NCBI RefSeq assembly: GCF_910592395.1
Contig: NC_088315.1
Location: 3,970,501 to 4,034,500, forward strand
DNA length: 64,000 nt
DNA from: Lineus longissimus
Lineage: Eukaryota; Nemertea; Pilidiophora; Heteronemertea; Lineidae
Reading direction: 5' to 3'
Shown here: piece after piece, positions 61,001 through 64,000 of the stretch
Numbering within the stretch: position 1 is the first letter of the stretch
Layout: each line of letters starts with the position of its first letter
Notes under the pieces: model-generated
What the model was told of the DNA's origin: nothing
Seen by the model: the letters and a program-made list of their open reading frames with translations, nothing else
Database searches by the model: none
Position numbers and translations under genes: made by a program

Positions 61001-64000
61001 TTTATAACTAGAGGACAACCGAAAACTGACTGACGGTCTGGCGTGCATCTTAAACATTCTCAACGAAGAGGAATCGTCCATGTTATCCCTATAGACATCA
61101 TAGAGTGATCTAGAACATTCGTATTAATCTATTTCACAATTGACAAAAAGAAAAGCCACTTTCACTTTGCTGTTTCTTGTGTTGTGACTTTATTACGGCG
61201 CGCAGCTTTTGCCTCAGCGTGTCTTTCTGTTAATGCTACCCGCTTCAACTCTTCAAACTCATTTTTTATTGGTAAATCTGCCTTCCTCACTATCACTGTA
61301 TAAGCAAGCCTGGTTAAACCAACTCAAAAGCCAGGGATTCCCATTAGCTGAAACAAGGAACAGCATCATTCCAAGCTGTAACTTTTAAATTGGGTGAATT
61401 TTTGATTGAAAAGAACGGGGATCGTGAGTGGATGTCGGGAAAGGCGCTAATCTCAAAAACATTGTAAGCTCAAGATGTAGTTGGCATGTTTGAAAAGTGG
61501 CAGCAATGCAGTTTATGCACGCAATGTTGGATGTTTCCGTTTAGCGGTTTCTTTAGGATTTTTAACTATCAGTGTCATGATTAGTGGATCAAAGTACGCA
61601 CAAAATATTTCGTTTAATTTAATTACGTTCTCAAAGATGTGGTATCTCTTATGAAGTGTTCAAAAGGCATTGTGCACGCATTTCATTTTTAACCACGGCG
61701 ATTGAATTGATGTTAAAATAATCCCGCAGAAGCCAATCTTTCATTTGACAGACTGAGATCCAGTGTATGCCAGCGATGAAAACTGGTTCAAATTCCCAGC
61801 GGCCAGATCAATCTCCACTTGTTTAAATTTGTTAAACGTTTCCGGCATTTCCTAAATTTGTGACCGATATCAACTCAATTATGACTTCAGTACTTTTTTC
61901 TTCTTTCTTCTTCCAAAGTTGCTCATTTTGATCCTAATTGTTTGAAATTTAACGATTTGCTTGTTATGCATTCAAATATCAGTGTATGTAGCTCTGATGA
62001 CGAAGTATATATGACATCAAGTAATTGATGAATTCAAAGTATTTGGATGATGGCTAATCAATACCAACAGTCATTGGTTTATTTCATTAACAATTTCGAT
62101 CACTTCGTGTACATACTTATCCAAAGTTCTCACAGAATCTAGTAGTAGGAAAATCAACTTTAACTAATAGTGTCAGTATTTAAGACGAGTTGGCAGAAAT
62201 AGATATAAATGTGATAATGCCAAATTTGAAGAGACCCAGTTTCAATTTCTTGGGTGACAAGTTTAAACGTTTTGCTAACCCGGTCTATTACTGATGTTAT
62301 TGGGATTAGATTAGATTTAACACAATTCTTTCAGCTATAAATTGAAACAATATTAAATGATCCGTCGAGTAATTGCAATTTTGTGAGGAATATCGAATTG
62401 TTCTTGAAAATCGGGCACAATACAACCTTTGCATCATGATGAATTGGCTAAACTATTTGAAATTAATTGAAAATAAACGAGTGTTGGTTTATTTTTTGAC
62501 TTTGTCCATGAAGAAATCGAATTCGATGTCTGGAATGTACTTTGAGGAATGGTTCTGAATTCGAATTACTTAAAATACTTGACCCAAGATAGGCAATCGC
62601 TCGATCGGGGTAAGAGACTAATGCCAAGGTTAGTTCAACAAAGCGTTGTCTCATTCAGTAAAGCGTTACCTCTTTCAGCTTTTGTTCAACATCTTCTCAC
62701 AAAATCGTTTCATACCTTTCAATGCTTAATCCTTTTTTACAGTAACACCGAAACAAGCAACGTATTACAGCTGGAGCAAGAAACTGTATTGTAAACCTTA
62801 AGAGCAGTGTGCCTAACATCTAATCCTTCCCTTATCTTTGAAGAATATCTTTAGGGCTTATTGGAAGATCTTATTGAAGACACTTAAAGATACCACGACC
62901 TTGAATTGAGATTTTTCACAACGACCATTTCACTAAATCCTGTGTATTAAAGCATTCCTCTTTATAATGAGCTTTTAAATGGTACAACCTTTGGAGCAGT
63001 TGTCCGATCTGGAGCCGATTCGGTCAATAGTGTGGTGTCAAGCATCTCACCATAGCGACAAAGCCAATATCTCCCTTTTGCACCTAAAGAGATTTTTTAT
63101 ATCTTATTAAAAAAAAACTGCTTCCTTTTTTGCCAGCTCTAAAACATTTCTTGTGTACAATGTGACCGAAACAAGCAAATAATTGCGAAAATGCAAGTGG
63201 CGGCGGTGTGAATCGCACGCAAAACGAGTATTACGCGTAATTGTGGCGTCTTTCCTTTGTACCGTTAAATGTGGCACCTGTGCTTCGCTACCAAAAAGGA
63301 AATTAACGCACGGTTCCCACTTTTTGTTCGATCGATGAATTGAAGCGATAGAATTAATTGTTTTACTATTCCTCTGACACTATCTGATTGGAATATTGAG
63401 TAGTTTTGAGCTTCAGGCGAGATTTGTTTCTTTCCTCACCGGGACGAGCCATTACGCATCCGCTGAGCGATTGGTGTTGTCGGGGTCGTGTTTGGTAGCG
63501 GAATTTCTCTGCGGGGTTGAATTTTGGTCCGATTCATTATTCTGTTGGTGATTTATTGTCAAAGTAATACATTTGCCTGCACTGTCGTGCAAACATTTGT
63601 TGAAAAAATTATCCTCTTAACAACACTACATGGCACCCTCACCACTTATCTCCAAATCGATAAAAGGCGAGCCTATTAGAAGGTTTGGGGTCCGGTAAGA
63701 TTCCGGTCAAATCCAGCATTTACACCGTTTGGAAATATTTAAAAACTCATTACTAAAGTTACATGCGTACCATCAAGGGCTTCCGAATGCAACTACAGCC
63801 TGATTTGTTTTTGTTCCCTACAATTGCCATTGCATGACCCAAATAGAAGGAGAGTTTGATTGACCTGGTGTGACTTCCCATTCTTCAATAGATATAGCCC
63901 TTGAACTTCAATTGAATAGCAGCCTGGTCCAGATGGTGGCCTATCATCCACTTTTAGATGCGGACCATACCATTAGTGTAATGCGGCGCAAATTTAAACA
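58011..64000. other. Gene-free right end of the window
   Basis: No exon can be supported. Frames up to 93 codons are present without recognisable domains. A box-B-like GGTTCAAATTCC at 61785 lacks a tRNA fold. The 63140-63600 segment is less AT-rich and looks non-repetitive; it may be regulatory or near a gene beyond the window, but nothing specific is recognised. Confidence 0.4.

Noticed and set aside
61785-61796. tRNA box-B-like GGTTCAAATTCC
   Set aside because: No box A at the right distance and no cloverleaf stems in the flanking bases.
1-64000. CRISPR array, bacterial operon, integrated virus or restriction/defence system
   Set aside because: No regularly spaced repeats, no compact co-directional genes and no viral protein motifs. 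Spliced animal genes explain the coding content.

Overview
This window looks like nuclear DNA from an invertebrate bilaterian animal, probably marine. It is AT-rich, its genes are split by GT-AG introns, long stretches carry no gene, and short inverted-repeat transposon relics are scattered through it. No bacterial operons, ribosome binding sites or viral genes are visible. The species cannot be fixed from the sequence.

Three genes are supported, all in the first 31 kb. (1) On the minus strand, 6646-10258, is a six-exon gene for an ETS transcription factor of the ETV6/ETV7 (TEL, fly Yan/anterior open) class, with a SAM/Pointed domain near the N-terminus and an ETS DNA-binding domain in the C-terminal half. 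All five internal splice junctions keep frame. The 5' end (a non-coding or further coding exon) was not found. (2) On the minus strand, 15199-18729, is a four-exon gene for a 694-residue, helix-rich protein I do not recognise. Its last reading frame stays open past three successive TAA codons to 14617 and carries degenerate acidic repeats. (3) On the plus strand, 29597-30679, is an intronless class A G-protein-coupled receptor of the peptide (FMRFamide-receptor-like) type. It lacks the usual TM3 cysteine and the TM4 tryptophan.

From 31 to 64 kb I see no convincing exon. The region holds transposon remains: a 931-bp non-autonomous DNA transposon with perfect 26-bp inverted ends and 9-bp target duplications (55499-56429), a roughly 200-bp dispersed repeat present four times between 51.5 and 58.0 kb, two small hairpin (MITE-like) elements at 48.6 and 52.2 kb, and short tandem repeats. 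The palindrome TACATGTA occurs at least 15 times across the window, well above the approximately two expected by chance.

The three genes show no operon-like or pathway link; they are ordinary neighbours. The strongest biology is the Yan/TEL-type repressor, which keeps the known SAM polymerisation residues and nine S/T-P sites suited to MAP-kinase control. The strangest signals are the multi-stop open tail of the unknown gene and the transposon whose ends carry CRE-like TGACGTCA palindromes.
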